DNA from: CAVUUN01 sp964421755
GTDB taxonomy: Bacteria > Acidobacteriota > UBA6911 > RPQK01
Length of the DNA stretch: 64,000 bases
Assembly (NCBI GenBank): GCA_964421755.1
Contig: CAYQYP010000368.1
Coordinates: 1-64,000, forward strand
Direction: 5' to 3'
Shown piece after piece: positions 17,852-26,440 of the stretch. A program made the translations under genes and the position numbers. Below the pieces are notes generated by a model that made no database searches, was not told the origin of the DNA, and saw only the letters and a program-made list of their open reading frames with translations. Position 1 is the stretch's first letter. Every line of letters begins with the position of its first letter.

Positions 17852-18391
17852 ATGCTAAAACATTTATATCTACTGGGTTTCATGGGCTCCGGCAAGTCGA
17901 CTGTCGGACCTATCGTAGCCGCCGGAATGAAAAGGCCTTTTACGGACCTCGACGAGCTCGTCGAAAAAGAAGAACACATGACGATCCGGGAGATCTTCGC
18001 GCTCCGCGGTGAGAGTTTCTTTCGGAGAATCGAATCTGACCTTCTGCTTCTAACATCCAAGCTTCCAGCCAGTGTCATCGCCGTCGGAGGAGGCACTTTT
18101 TCTTTCCCTGCCAACCGGGAAGTGATTCTGGGCACAGGCCTCGCCGTCTGGCTGAGGATATCCTTAGTGACGGCCCGCCAGCGGTGCGAGCAGATCACGA
18201 CTCGTCCTCTGGCCCGGGACCAGCAACAATTCAATGCCCTGTTCGCCGAGCGGCAGCAATATTACAGTCTCGCTCACCTGTCCGTAGAGGCGGACGGCAG
18301 ATCACCCGAGGAGATCGCTGAAGAGATCATTCTCAGAGCAACGGATTTCGGCTTCCCGGATTGCCAGGGAAGCGGCTCACCCCCCGGTTAG
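17852..18391 (+). CDS. aroK: Shikimate kinase
   Basis: 179 residues. GFMGSGKST (9-17) is the Walker A loop; FTDLDELVEKEE holds the shikimate-binding Asp; FRRIESDLL and AVGGGTF are family motifs; RPLARD is the lid arginine region. It phosphorylates shikimate to the substrate of AroA, encoded immediately upstream with zero spacing. The C-terminal 20 residues (DFGFPDCQGSGSPPG) are poorly conserved. Confidence 0.95.
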   Translation: MLKHLYLLGFMGSGKSTVGPIVAAGMKRPFTDLDELVEKEEHMTIREIFALRGESFFRRIESDLLLLTSKLPASVIAVGGGTFSFPANREVILGTGLAVWLRISLVTARQRCEQITTRPLARDQQQFNALFAERQQYYSLAHLSVEADGRSPEEIAEEIILRATDFGFPDCQGSGSPPG

Positions 18392-18486
18392 TGCGGGCCC
18401 ACTTGCCAAGTTGAGCTAACGTTCGACCTGGAAGTCGGACCTGCAACAAGACGCCGGGGCTTGCGACGCAGGAGGCTTTTGATATT

Positions 18487-19851
18487 ATGGCGCGCATGTT
18501 GAGGAGTTTTTGGTGTCTGTCTTTCCTCTGGCCTGTCCTCATCCTGACCGTTCAGGCGCAAACCACCAGCGACGAAGATTTCCAGAGATTGTTTCCCTCC
18601 CAGGGAGTCGAACACAGAATCGACTTCTGGAAGCAGATTTTCACCCGCTACGGCGAAAACGACCTCGTGCTGCATGACAGGACAGACCTGCGGCTCGTGT
18701 ACCGGGTCGTCAGTTTCCCGAGCCGGGCGAACAACCGGGCAGAAACCCGACAGCAACAGGCCGAGCTCAAGAAGGCCACCGAAGGCATCAAGAGGGTGCT
18801 CAGCGAATTGGCCGCCGTGGGCCCGGAGTCGAGCCAGCTCGACTTCAAACACCGCGAGATGCTCTCCTTGCTCAAGTTGAACAACTACCAGCCGACCGCA
18901 ACCGTCCTCAACCGGCTGAAAGAGAACATCCACGTTCAGCGCGGTATCAAGGAGAAATTCCGGGCGGGACTGGTGCGATCCGGCCGGTACAAGGAAGAGC
19001 TGGAGACAGTGTTCAAGAACCGCGGGATGCCGTCGGAGCTGAGCTTGCTTCCCCATGTGGAATCGTCGTTCAACTATGCCGCATACTCAAGCGCGGGAGC
19101 CGCAGGCGCCTGGCAAATCACGCGGGGAACCGGTCGAAAGCTCCTGAAGATCGGCCGTTCCGTGGACGAGAGACTCGATCCGGTCAAGTCGGGAGTTGCC
19201 GCGGCAAGAATTCTCAAAGAGAACTTCGACGCACTCGGCAATTGGCCACTCGCCATTACCGCCTACAACCAGGGAAAGTACGGGATACTGCGGGCCAAAA
19301 GCATCCATGGTTCGGATATCAACAACATCATCAACGACTACCAATCGAAAATCTTTGGTTTCGCGGGGCAGAACTTCTATGCCGAGTTCCTCGCGGCGGT
19401 TCAGGTTGCGAACGACTACTCGAATCACTTTGGAGACCTCACCCTCGATCCCCCGATCAGTTGGAGAAATGTTTCGGTCAAAAAGGCGACCAGCGTATCC
19501 AGCTTCGCCAAGACGATGAACGTCAAGGAGAACGTGCTACGAGCCTACAACCCGCAGCTCACTCCTTATTTCTGGCGAAGATCGCGGGTTATCCCCGCGG
19601 GCATGGAAGTCCGTTTGCCGGTCGGCGATGGAACACCCGAGATCCTGAGCGATACACCCGAGCCGACAGTGCAGGCGTCAGGCAAGGAGACCTTGGCCTC
19701 ACATCGGGTCGTCAAGTACCGCGTCAGACGAGGCGATACACTGACGACTATTGCCCGGAGATTCCAAGTGCCTGTCGACCACTTGAAAAAAGCCAATAAG
19801 CTGCGCAACCCGCATCGCCTCTACCTGGGACAGATGCTGTTGATCCCCTGA
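18487..19851 (+). CDS. Lytic transglycosylase with C-terminal LysM domain (MltD-like)
   Basis: 454 residues. A signal peptide covers about residues 1-24 (LRSFWCLSFLWPVLILTVQAQ). The SLT domain lies at about 165-290, with the catalytic Glu192 in SLLPHVESSFNYAAYSSAGAAGAWQI, AGAWQITRGTGRKLL, and ITAYNQGKYGI. One LysM repeat ends the protein (VKYRVRRGDTLTTIARRFQVPVDHLKKAN). Such enzymes cleave murein to 1,6-anhydro products in the periplasm. GGAGG at 18471-18475 is 11 bases before the ATG at 18487; a second ATG at 18496 follows TATTAT by 7 bases and is an alternative start. Confidence 0.93.
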   Translation: MARMLRSFWCLSFLWPVLILTVQAQTTSDEDFQRLFPSQGVEHRIDFWKQIFTRYGENDLVLHDRTDLRLVYRVVSFPSRANNRAETRQQQAELKKATEGIKRVLSELAAVGPESSQLDFKHREMLSLLKLNNYQPTATVLNRLKENIHVQRGIKEKFRAGLVRSGRYKEELETVFKNRGMPSELSLLPHVESSFNYAAYSSAGAAGAWQITRGTGRKLLKIGRSVDERLDPVKSGVAAARILKENFDALGNWPLAITAYNQGKYGILRAKSIHGSDINNIINDYQSKIFGFAGQNFYAEFLAAVQVANDYSNHFGDLTLDPPISWRNVSVKKATSVSSFAKTMNVKENVLRAYNPQLTPYFWRRSRVIPAGMEVRLPVGDGTPEILSDTPEPTVQASGKETLASHRVVKYRVRRGDTLTTIARRFQVPVDHLKKANKLRNPHRLYLGQMLLIP

Positions 19852-19858
19852 AGACGGC

Positions 19859-19904
19859 TTGCCACGGATTGAAGCCGGATGAATCCAGATCTAATCCGTG
19901 GCAA
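19859..19904. terminator. Bidirectional hairpin terminator between the transglycosylase gene and clpB
   Basis: TTGCCACGGATT (19859-19870) is perfectly complementary to AATCCGTGGCAA (19893-19904), a 12-bp stem with a 22-base loop. It sits between two converging stop codons (19851 and 19916). TTGCTTTTG follows on the plus side. Termination in both directions is the natural reading. Confidence 0.65.
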
Positions 19905-19915
19905 TTGCTTTTGCC

Positions 19916-22543
19916 CTAGACAGGTTGTGCGACCTCGACCGGGGTGAACGTCAATTCCGCCCGTTTACCGTCATAGTCCACCTGAACCGTCTGCCCGTCG
20001 CGAACCGTTCCCTGGAGAATCAGGCGGCCCAAGCGGTTCTCGATCTCCTTCTGAATCGCTCGCTTGAGCGGACGAGCGCCGTAGTTCGGATCGTATCCGA
20101 CCTCGACCAAGTGCCCTTTTGCGGCGTCGGCGAGCTCGAGCTTGATGTGACGCTCGGCGAGGCGTCGCCTGAGCGATTCCATCTGGATTTCCACGATCTG
20201 CTTCAGGTGCTCGCGAGTCAGCGAGTGGAAGACAATCGTCTCGTCGACCCGGTTCAAGAATTCCGGACGGAAGACCCGCCGCATTTCGTCCAGCACCGCT
20301 TCCTTCATCCGATCGTACTGCTCGGACTCGAAGTCGCCCCGGTACTCCAGAATCCGGTTGCTGCCGATGTTCGAGGTCATGATCACGATGGTGTTCTTGA
20401 AATCGACCGTACGACCCTGCCCGTCGGTTAGTCGCCCGTCATCAAGGATCTGCAGCAGGACGTTGAAGACGTCGTAGTGCGCCTTCTCGATTTCGTCGAA
20501 CAAAATGACGGAATAGGGATGCCGTCGGACCGCCTCGGTTAATTGTCCTCCCTCTTCGAAGCCGACGTAGCCAGGCGGCGCACCTATCAGCCTGGCGACC
20601 GTGTGTTTTTCCTGGTACTCGGACATGTCAATCCGGATCATGTTGTGTTCGTCGTCGAACAGGGTCGTCGCCAAGGCTCGTGCGAGTTCTGTCTTCCCCA
20701 CACCGGTCGGCCCGAGGAAGATGAAGCTGCCGATCGGGCGGTTGGGATCCTTCAGCCCTGACCGAGCCCGCAGCACTGCTTCCGAGACCGCCTGGACGGC
20801 CTCGTCCTGGCCGACCACGCGACGGTGCAGCTCCTCCTCGAGGTGAAGCAGCTTCTGCACCTCGCCTTCGAGGAGCTTGGAAACCGGGACGCCTGTCCAA
20901 CGACTCACTACTTCGGCTATGTCCTCGTCGTCAACCTCCTCCTTGAGCAGTCGTCCAGCGCCCTGCTTCTGCTCGAGCATGGTCATCTCGGCTTTCAGGC
21001 GCCGCTCGAGCTCGGCAAGTTGCCCGTATTTCAACTCGGCCGCCTTGTTCAGGTCGTAATCCCGCTCGGCACGTTCGATCTCGAGCTTCGTTTCTTCGAT
21101 CTGCTGCCGGAGGTCCCGCAGCTTCTGAACCGTGTCCTTCTCGGCCTGCCACTGCGCCCGCAGAGCGTCAGCCTGGCCTTTCAGATCGGCCAACTCCTTC
21201 TCCAGTTTCGCAAGTCGCTGCCGTGACGCTTCATCCGTCTCTTTCTTCAGAGCCTGCTTCTCAATTTCAAGCTGCATGACACGTCTGGTGATTTCGTCCA
21301 GCTCGGACGGCATCGAATCGATTTCCGTCCGAAGCTTGGCGGCGGACTCATCCACTAAGTCGATCGCCTTGTCCGGCAGAAAGCGGTCCGTGATGTACCG
21401 ATTCGAAAGGACCGCCGCGGCGACAAGGGCTGAGTCCTTGATGCGGACGCCGTGATGCACTTCATATCGTTCCTTCAGACCGCGCAGGATCGAGATGGTG
21501 TCCTCAACGGTTGGCTGGTCCACCAGCACCGGCTGGAAGCGCCGCTCGAGAGCCGCGTCCTTCTCAATGTGCTTGCGGTACTCGTCCAGGGTTGTCGCCC
21601 CGATGCAGTGCAACTCGCCGCGGGCCAGCATCGGTTTTAGAAGGTTGCCGGCATCCATCGCGCCTTCCGCCCGGCCTGCTCCAACCACCGTGTGCAACTC
21701 GTCGATGAACAGGACCACCTCTCCCTGGGAGTCCTGCACCTCTTTCAGCACCGCCTTCAGTCTCTCCTCGAACTCACCGCGGTACTTCGCGCCCGCAAGC
21801 AGGGAACCCATGTCCAGGGCGACGATCCGTTTGTTCTTCAAGCCTTCAGGGACGTCTTTGCGCAGGATCCGCTGCGCGAGGCCCTCGACGATCGCGGTCT
21901 TACCGACCCCAGGGTCGCCGATGAGGACCGGGTTGTTCTTGGTCCGACGCGACAGCACCTGGATGACGCGCCGAATCTCCTCATCGCGCCCGATAACCGG
22001 GTCCAGTTTTCCCTTGCCCGCCAATTGGGTCAAATCCCGGCCGTACCTTTCCAGTGCTTCGTACGTCGCTTCTGGGTTTTGGGAGACGACCCGTTGGTTG
22101 CCCCGCACCTCGCGCAAGGCCTGCATCAACCGCTCACGGGTGATTCGATACTCCCTGAAAAGCTGGCCGGCACTCCCCTTGTCGTCGGTGATCGCGAGTA
22201 GCAGGTGCTCGACCGAGATGAACTCGTCCTTGAGCTTGCGTGCTTCGTCCTCGGCCTGGATAAGTAAGGTATTCAGACGGGGCGTGATGTAAATCTGATC
22301 CATCGCGCCGCCGCTTCCTGAGATCTTGGGAAGACGATTCAGCTCCTTCTGAAGCTGATCCGCCAGTCTGGCCGGGTCGACTTCTGCCTTGTTCAATATT
22401 GAACCGGCCAATCCCCGCTCCTGCTCCAGCAGGGCGAGCAGCAGGTGCTCGACATCGACCTGCTGGTGACCATTTCTGGCCGCTATCGTCTGGGCTGAGG
22501 CCAGACCTTCGCGAGCCTTTTCCGTAAACCGGTTTATGTCCAT
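19916..22543 (-). CDS. clpB: ATP-dependent disaggregase ClpB
   Basis: 875 residues, full length. The order is: Clp N-domain (1-145), first AAA+ module with GDPGVGKT at 209-216, a long middle coiled coil (about 400-530, Glu/Lys/Arg rich), and a second AAA+ module with GPTGVGKTELARAL and the DEIEKAH Walker B. The middle domain distinguishes ClpB from ClpA and ClpC. It rescues aggregated proteins with DnaK and GrpE; grpE lies about 1.2 kb away on the other strand. The start has GAAGGAG about 10 bases upstream. No CIRCE-type operator was seen. Confidence 0.97.
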   Translation of the reverse strand: MDINRFTEKAREGLASAQTIAARNGHQQVDVEHLLLALLEQERGLAGSILNKAEVDPARLADQLQKELNRLPKISGSGGAMDQIYITPRLNTLLIQAEDEARKLKDEFISVEHLLLAITDDKGSAGQLFREYRITRERLMQALREVRGNQRVVSQNPEATYEALERYGRDLTQLAGKGKLDPVIGRDEEIRRVIQVLSRRTKNNPVLIGDPGVGKTAIVEGLAQRILRKDVPEGLKNKRIVALDMGSLLAGAKYRGEFEERLKAVLKEVQDSQGEVVLFIDELHTVVGAGRAEGAMDAGNLLKPMLARGELHCIGATTLDEYRKHIEKDAALERRFQPVLVDQPTVEDTISILRGLKERYEVHHGVRIKDSALVAAAVLSNRYITDRFLPDKAIDLVDESAAKLRTEIDSMPSELDEITRRVMQLEIEKQALKKETDEASRQRLAKLEKELADLKGQADALRAQWQAEKDTVQKLRDLRQQIEETKLEIERAERDYDLNKAAELKYGQLAELERRLKAEMTMLEQKQGAGRLLKEEVDDEDIAEVVSRWTGVPVSKLLEGEVQKLLHLEEELHRRVVGQDEAVQAVSEAVLRARSGLKDPNRPIGSFIFLGPTGVGKTELARALATTLFDDEHNMIRIDMSEYQEKHTVARLIGAPPGYVGFEEGGQLTEAVRRHPYSVILFDEIEKAHYDVFNVLLQILDDGRLTDGQGRTVDFKNTIVIMTSNIGSNRILEYRGDFESEQYDRMKEAVLDEMRRVFRPEFLNRVDETIVFHSLTREHLKQIVEIQMESLRRRLAERHIKLELADAAKGHLVEVGYDPNYGARPLKRAIQKEIENRLGRLILQGTVRDGQTVQVDYDGKRAELTFTPVEVAQPV

Positions 22544-22563
22544 CCTCGAAAGCTCCTTCTCCA

Positions 22564-22625
22564 GCTGAACCCTGCTGACCGGCTAACCGGCTGACGAGCT
22601 GACCTGCTGACTGGCTGACCAGCTC
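22564..22625. repeat. CTGACC-type short-unit repeats upstream of clpB
   Basis: About eight degenerate 8-9 base units of the CTGACCGG / CTGACGAG / CTGACCAG type. They are of the same kind as the tract at 6002-6048. They lie within the 259-base divergent gap between clpB and the HtpX-type gene, about 20 bases upstream of the clpB start, where its promoter would be expected. Confidence 0.65.
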
Positions 22626-22773
22626 ACCCCCTCGGCGCCTTGAGCAGAGGTTTATAATGCCACGCTCAACTTATATGATCCGGTTTTTGGAAAGGCAAGT
22701 CAGCTCGACCCTTGACCGGGGACTTCCGCGGTCTTATATGAGCGATATCCCCGCAGGCTGGAAAGCGCGGTGG

Positions 22774-22779
22774 TAAAAT
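22774..22779 (+). promoter_or_regulatory. Extended -10 promoter (TGGTAAAAT) of the HtpX-type gene
   Basis: TG-G-TAAAAT (22771-22779) matches an extended -10. A start of transcription near 22786 would leave a leader of about 17 bases with AGGA before the ATG at 22803. No -35 is evident, as expected for extended -10 promoters. Confidence 0.4.
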
Positions 22780-22802
22780 AGAGAGGCTTCAGGACAAAAT
22801 CG

Positions 22803-23642
22803 ATGGGTAATTACGCGAAGACAGCATTGCTCTTGGGTCTGATGACCGGACTGATCCTGGTCATCGGTGAACTTCTTGGCGGATCCCAAGGTCTGGTTCT
22901 GGCTCTGGGTGTCGCCGCCCTGATGAATTTCGTCAGTTATTTTTTCTCCGATAAGATTGCGCTGGCGATGTACGGCGCCAAGCAAGTCACCCGGGAGCAG
23001 GCGCCGGATCTCTTCCGCAGCGTCGAATATCTCTGCTCCAGGGCCGGAATCCCGATTCCCCGGGTCTACATCATCCCGACGATGACGCCGAATGCATTCG
23101 CAACGGGACGCAATCCGAAGCACGCGGCAGTGGCAGTCACCGAAGGGATCCTAAAACTCTTGAACCGCGAGGAGCTTGAAGGCGTCATTGCGCACGAGCT
23201 GGCACACGTGAAAAACCGTGACATCCTGATCAGCTCGATCGCCGCAACGATGGCCGGCGCCATCATGATGCTGGCCCGAATGGCGATCTTCTTTCCCATG
23301 GGCGGCCGTGACGATGACAACCGCGGCGGCGCCTTGGGCGGGATTCTCATGCTTATTTTGGCTCCCATAGGCGCTATGCTGATCCAAATGGCGATCAGCC
23401 GAAGCCGAGAATACGGAGCCGATGCAACCGGGGCGCACTTTACCGGCAATCCCTACGGGCTGGCAAACGCGCTTCGAAAGCTCCACGAAGGCAACAAGCG
23501 GATCCCGATGGACGCCAACCCGGCCACTTCGCACATGTTCATCGTGAAGCCTTTCAGCGGGCAGGCGTTGATGTCGCTGTTCAGTACGCATCCGCCGATG
23601 GAGAAACGAATCGAACGGTTGCTCGGGCACCGCATGGTCTGA
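22803..23642 (+). CDS. htpX: HtpX-type membrane zinc metalloprotease (M48)
   Basis: 279 residues. Two hydrophobic helices lie at about 8-45. The zinc site HELAH is at residues 131-135, with the third ligand in SREYGADATGAHFTG. Two further helices lie at about 142-195. This is the HtpX arrangement: an inner-membrane protease that degrades misfolded membrane proteins under heat or envelope stress. The position between clpB and grpE fits a stress-response neighbourhood. It has its own promoter-like element. Confidence 0.93.
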   Translation: MGNYAKTALLLGLMTGLILVIGELLGGSQGLVLALGVAALMNFVSYFFSDKIALAMYGAKQVTREQAPDLFRSVEYLCSRAGIPIPRVYIIPTMTPNAFATGRNPKHAAVAVTEGILKLLNREELEGVIAHELAHVKNRDILISSIAATMAGAIMMLARMAIFFPMGGRDDDNRGGALGGILMLILAPIGAMLIQMAISRSREYGADATGAHFTGNPYGLANALRKLHEGNKRIPMDANPATSHMFIVKPFSGQALMSLFSTHPPMEKRIERLLGHRMV

Positions 23643-23644
23643 AA

Positions 23645-23730
23645 ATTTCCGGGACATGATACTTATATTCTCAGCCCGTTACCCCAAGCGCTAAGAAAGC
23701 GTAAGAATTAGTTTCGTGTCCCTGAAATTC
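23645..23730. repeat. Inverted repeat before grpE
   Basis: AATTTCCGGGACA (23645-23657) pairs with TGTCCCTGAAATT (23718-23730) with one mismatch, enclosing a 60-base loop. It fills the gap between the HtpX-type gene and grpE. It could be the terminator of the former or an operator of the latter. It is not a CIRCE element. Confidence 0.45.
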
Positions 23731-23754
23731 GCAAAATTCCCGTAAATAACTACT

Positions 23755-24324
23755 ATGGATCCGAAGGAAACACAGGGTTTTCAGGTGGACGATCGACGTT
23801 TTTGGGTCAACGACGAAGGGGCGCTCGACCGTGCGCCGATTCCCGAGAAGAAGTATCCGAGCTTCATCGAGGAGCTGAAAACTCGCACCGAGTTGGCTGA
23901 GCAGCGCCTCAAGGACAAGATCAAGAAACTCGACGAGGAGAACGAGGCATTTCGGGAACGGCTCGCCCGAGACACGGAAAGGCGATTGGAACGGGAGAAG
24001 CAGAAGGTGCTCCTGAGCTTCCTGGAAGTCGTGGACAATCTGGAGCGGGCGCTGCTCGCGTCCGCCGATCTTTCATCACTCAAGGAAGGGCTCCGTTTGA
24101 GCATCGACCTCTTCCTCGGCCAGCTGAAAGCGCATGGTGTGGAGCCCATAGACCCGATCAACGAGCCGTTCGATCCTCACCAGGCCGAGGCGGTGGGTGT
24201 GATCGCCGTCGACAAGCCGGAAATGGACCATCTGGTGATCGACGTGGTGCAGAAGGGATACCGGCTGGGCGATCAACTGGTCCGCCCAGCCCGCGTCCGG
24301 GTCGGGCAGTATACCGCTGCCTAG
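23755..24324 (+). CDS. grpE: GrpE nucleotide exchange factor of DnaK
   Basis: 189 residues. There is a charged coiled coil at about residues 40-85 (TRTELAEQRLKDKIKKLDEENEAFRERLARD). The GrpE head follows, with LLSFLEVVDNLERALLAS and FDPHQAEAVGVI and an ending RLGDQLVRPARVRVGQ. These match the conserved VVDNLERAL and RPARVRV segments of GrpE. It releases ADP from DnaK. dnaK and dnaJ are not next to it here. No ribosome binding site is seen before the ATG. Confidence 0.92.
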   Translation: MDPKETQGFQVDDRRFWVNDEGALDRAPIPEKKYPSFIEELKTRTELAEQRLKDKIKKLDEENEAFRERLARDTERRLEREKQKVLLSFLEVVDNLERALLASADLSSLKEGLRLSIDLFLGQLKAHGVEPIDPINEPFDPHQAEAVGVIAVDKPEMDHLVIDVVQKGYRLGDQLVRPARVRVGQYTAA

Positions 24325-24408
24325 GAGAGACGCGGATTGCGCATCCGCGTCCCCTCGTTTTGGCGTCGCCTCGATTAATCTGCAATCCGAAATCCGAAAT
24401 CCGCAATC

Positions 24409-25353
24409 TCAAGCGTCCGCGTGGTGCAGGAAGAAGCTGTCCAGAGACGCCCTGGTCGACTCGACGGCAGTCTGGATACGCCTCTTCTCGGTCTCATCCA
24501 TGGGCTTGAAACCCTTCGCTATTGCGATGTTTTCCCTCAGGTGCTCGATCTTCGGCATACCGACCACGCAGGTAGCGACCGGGAGACTCATCGAGTAACG
24601 GAGCAGGTCGGCCATGGACGCACGACCCATCCCGGTTCCGACCAGTTTCTCCTGTCCCGCGATCTTCATCGCGATAACGCCGAGGTTTTTCGTCTTGGCG
24701 GCGGGCAATGCCACCTTCTCGAAGGACGTGGCATAGCCGGAGGTTGTGGCAGCATTGAGTGCCATCTGGACGCAATCCAGGTCGTGGCGTTCGATGGCCG
24801 TCTTGAGAGCTGCGGCTTCCGCGTGACACGTCATGCCAACGAACCGTGCCATCTTCTCGTCGCGCATCCGGTAGACGGCCTTCAGCACACCCGCCTCGAT
24901 TTTCTCGAGATCCGCCAGGTCCTGCAGGCTGTGGATGTGGACGAGATCCACCCGGTCGGTCTGCAGGCGCTTGAGGCTCTCCTCGATCTGGCGCATGGCA
25001 TAGTCGTATGTGCGATCGTTGCTGATCTTTGTAGCCAGGAAGACTTCCTTTCGCCGGGTCTTCAACACCTTCCCATAGCGTTCTTCACTCTTCCCGTTCC
25101 CGTAGCCAAAGGCGGTGTCCAGGTAATTGATTCCGCCGTCGATTGCCTCGTTCAGCACACGGAGAGCGACCGCCTCGTCCTCGTAGGCGAGAAAACGGCT
25201 CCCCCCTCCGAAAGCGAGAATGGACACCTGCGCCCCTGTTTTTCCGAGCACGCGCCTCGGGATCGTGTCTGCGGCGTGCAGCGGCAATCCGGCGAGGCCG
25301 GCGGTAACCGCGGTCGACTTCAGGAAATGGCGGCGATTCACTTTGTTTGTCAT
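24409..25353 (-). CDS. Aldo/keto reductase with Tat signal
   Basis: 314 residues. The N-terminus NRRHFLKSTAVTAGLAGLPLHA is a twin-arginine signal. The AKR barrel follows with YLDTAFGYGNGKSEERYG (catalytic Asp and Tyr), VFLATK (Lys) and DLVHIHSLQD (His). Substrate is unknown. The ATG at 25353 is chosen because the frame further upstream runs through hairpin repeats. No Shine-Dalgarno sequence is present. Tat export implies a folded, cofactor-loaded periplasmic enzyme, a configuration recurrent in acidobacteria and planctomycetes. Confidence 0.88.
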   Translation of the reverse strand: MTNKVNRRHFLKSTAVTAGLAGLPLHAADTIPRRVLGKTGAQVSILAFGGGSRFLAYEDEAVALRVLNEAIDGGINYLDTAFGYGNGKSEERYGKVLKTRRKEVFLATKISNDRTYDYAMRQIEESLKRLQTDRVDLVHIHSLQDLADLEKIEAGVLKAVYRMRDEKMARFVGMTCHAEAAALKTAIERHDLDCVQMALNAATTSGYATSFEKVALPAAKTKNLGVIAMKIAGQEKLVGTGMGRASMADLLRYSMSLPVATCVVGMPKIEHLRENIAIAKGFKPMDETEKRRIQTAVESTRASLDSFFLHHADA

Positions 25354-25748
25354 AACAAGATCCACTTTACGAGAAGAGCGAGGGGGGTACAAGGAGAGGG
25401 GGGAGGGGGGGAGGGGGGAGACAAGGACACGAGTCTTGGAGCGCGGGCCCTCCATTCTTGGAGCGCGGACGTCTCGTCCGCACTGGGTTCGCGGACGTCC
25501 CGTCCGCGCGGCGGGCATCTTGCCCGCCGCAAAGATAACAATTTCATCAAAGCTTAACGCCGGGCGGGACGCCCGGCGCGCGGGCAGGATGCCCGCGATC
25601 CCAGTGCGGACGGGACGTCCGCGCTCCAGGAAAGGATGTCTCCCTGTCTCCCCGTCTCCCTGTCTCCCCGTCTCCCTGTCTCCCTGTCTCCCCGTCTCCC
25701 TGTCTCCCTGTCTCCCCCTCTCCCTGTCTCCCTGTCTCCCCGTCTGTC
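25354..25748. repeat. Intergenic mosaic: G-run, six-hairpin cluster and GTCTCCCT tract
   Basis: This 395-base gap holds no supported gene. 25382-25418 has four runs of six or seven G separated by short spacers (quadruplex-capable). 25459-25628 is an inverted repeat of 29-base arms enclosing six short hairpins; each has a 7- to 9-bp stem and a 3-base loop, TCT/TCC on the left half and GGA on the right. 25638-25746 is a tract of about 14 GTCTCCCT / GTCTCCCC units. The structure resembles a bacterial interspersed mosaic element. Confidence 0.85.
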
Positions 25749-26381
25749 TTACCGATAATCGATGCTGGTGTCGCGGATGCGGATGTTTTCGACAGGCCAG
25801 CTTTTCAGGCGCGGCTCTTTTGAAAGCTTGGCCCGCGAGATCTTCTCCACAACGTCCAGACCCTCGACCACCTCACCAAAGACCGTGTACTGTTTGTCCC
25901 AGTGGGACATCCTCTTGAGGACGATAAAGAACTGCGAGCTGGCGGAGTCAGGATCCGATTCCTGGCGGGCCATGGCGACCACACCGCGGTCGAATTTTCG
26001 CGAGCTGAATTCCGCGGGCAGCATGTTGCCGCTGTTGCCCTGGCCGTCGTTGTACGGGTCGTTGTCCTTGGAATTCGGGTCACCTCCCTGGATCATGGTC
26101 CCCGGCATGACCCGGTGGAACTTGGTCTTCACGTAGAAGCCTGATTTGACCAGTCCGATGATCGCCTCGACGGTTTTGGGCGCGATGTCAGGCAGTAGCT
26201 TGATTACGATTTTCCCCTTGTCCGTTACGAAAACCGCGTGGGGAGTCCCCTGGGGTTTAGGTTCGGGCTGGACCTGTGGCACCTTCTCGGTCTCAGTGCG
26301 CGTCGCCGGCTTCTCAGCCGTCCCGCACGAGAGCATCATCAAGGTCGCGGACAACAGCGGGAGTAACAGTTTTGTACGCAT
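25749..26381 (-). CDS. Cyclophilin-type peptidyl-prolyl isomerase, lipoprotein
   Basis: 210 residues. The N-terminus is a lipoprotein signal with lipobox LMMLSC (Cys at about 19). A Pro/Glu-rich linker and a cyclophilin domain (about 48-205) follow, with FYVKTKFHRVMPGTMIQGGDP and SSQFFIV. The catalytic Arg of FHRV is present. It should act in the periplasm on secreted proteins. The AARQESDP segment deviates from the canonical MANAG. GATAAT lies 10 bases before the ATG and no ribosome binding site is present, suggesting a nearly leaderless message. Confidence 0.92.
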   Translation of the reverse strand: MRTKLLLPLLSATLMMLSCGTAEKPATRTETEKVPQVQPEPKPQGTPHAVFVTDKGKIVIKLLPDIAPKTVEAIIGLVKSGFYVKTKFHRVMPGTMIQGGDPNSKDNDPYNDGQGNSGNMLPAEFSSRKFDRGVVAMARQESDPDSASSQFFIVLKRMSHWDKQYTVFGEVVEGLDVVEKISRAKLSKEPRLKSWPVENIRIRDTSIDYR

Positions 26382-26440
26382 GGTAAGATGAATTATCGGT
26401 CAGGCCACCACGATGCACAAGAACAAGGTGGGTTACCGTA

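Noticed and set aside
18483..18498. Leaderless start of the lytic transglycosylase gene (TATTAT-7-ATG)
   Set aside because: A GGAGG lies 11 bases before an earlier in-frame ATG at 18487, so a normal leader is equally likely; not counted with the leaderless cases.
23645..23730. CIRCE operator of a heat-shock operon before grpE
   Set aside because: The inverted repeat does not contain TTAGCACTC / GAGTGCTAA and the loop is 60 bases, not 9.
24421..25557. 378-codon plus-strand frame opposite the aldo/keto reductase gene
   Set aside because: Shadow of the reductase, extended into the hairpin cluster; no motif.
25638..25746. Tandem repeats resembling a CRISPR array
   Set aside because: The units are 8 bases and adjoin without spacers; no cas genes are nearby.
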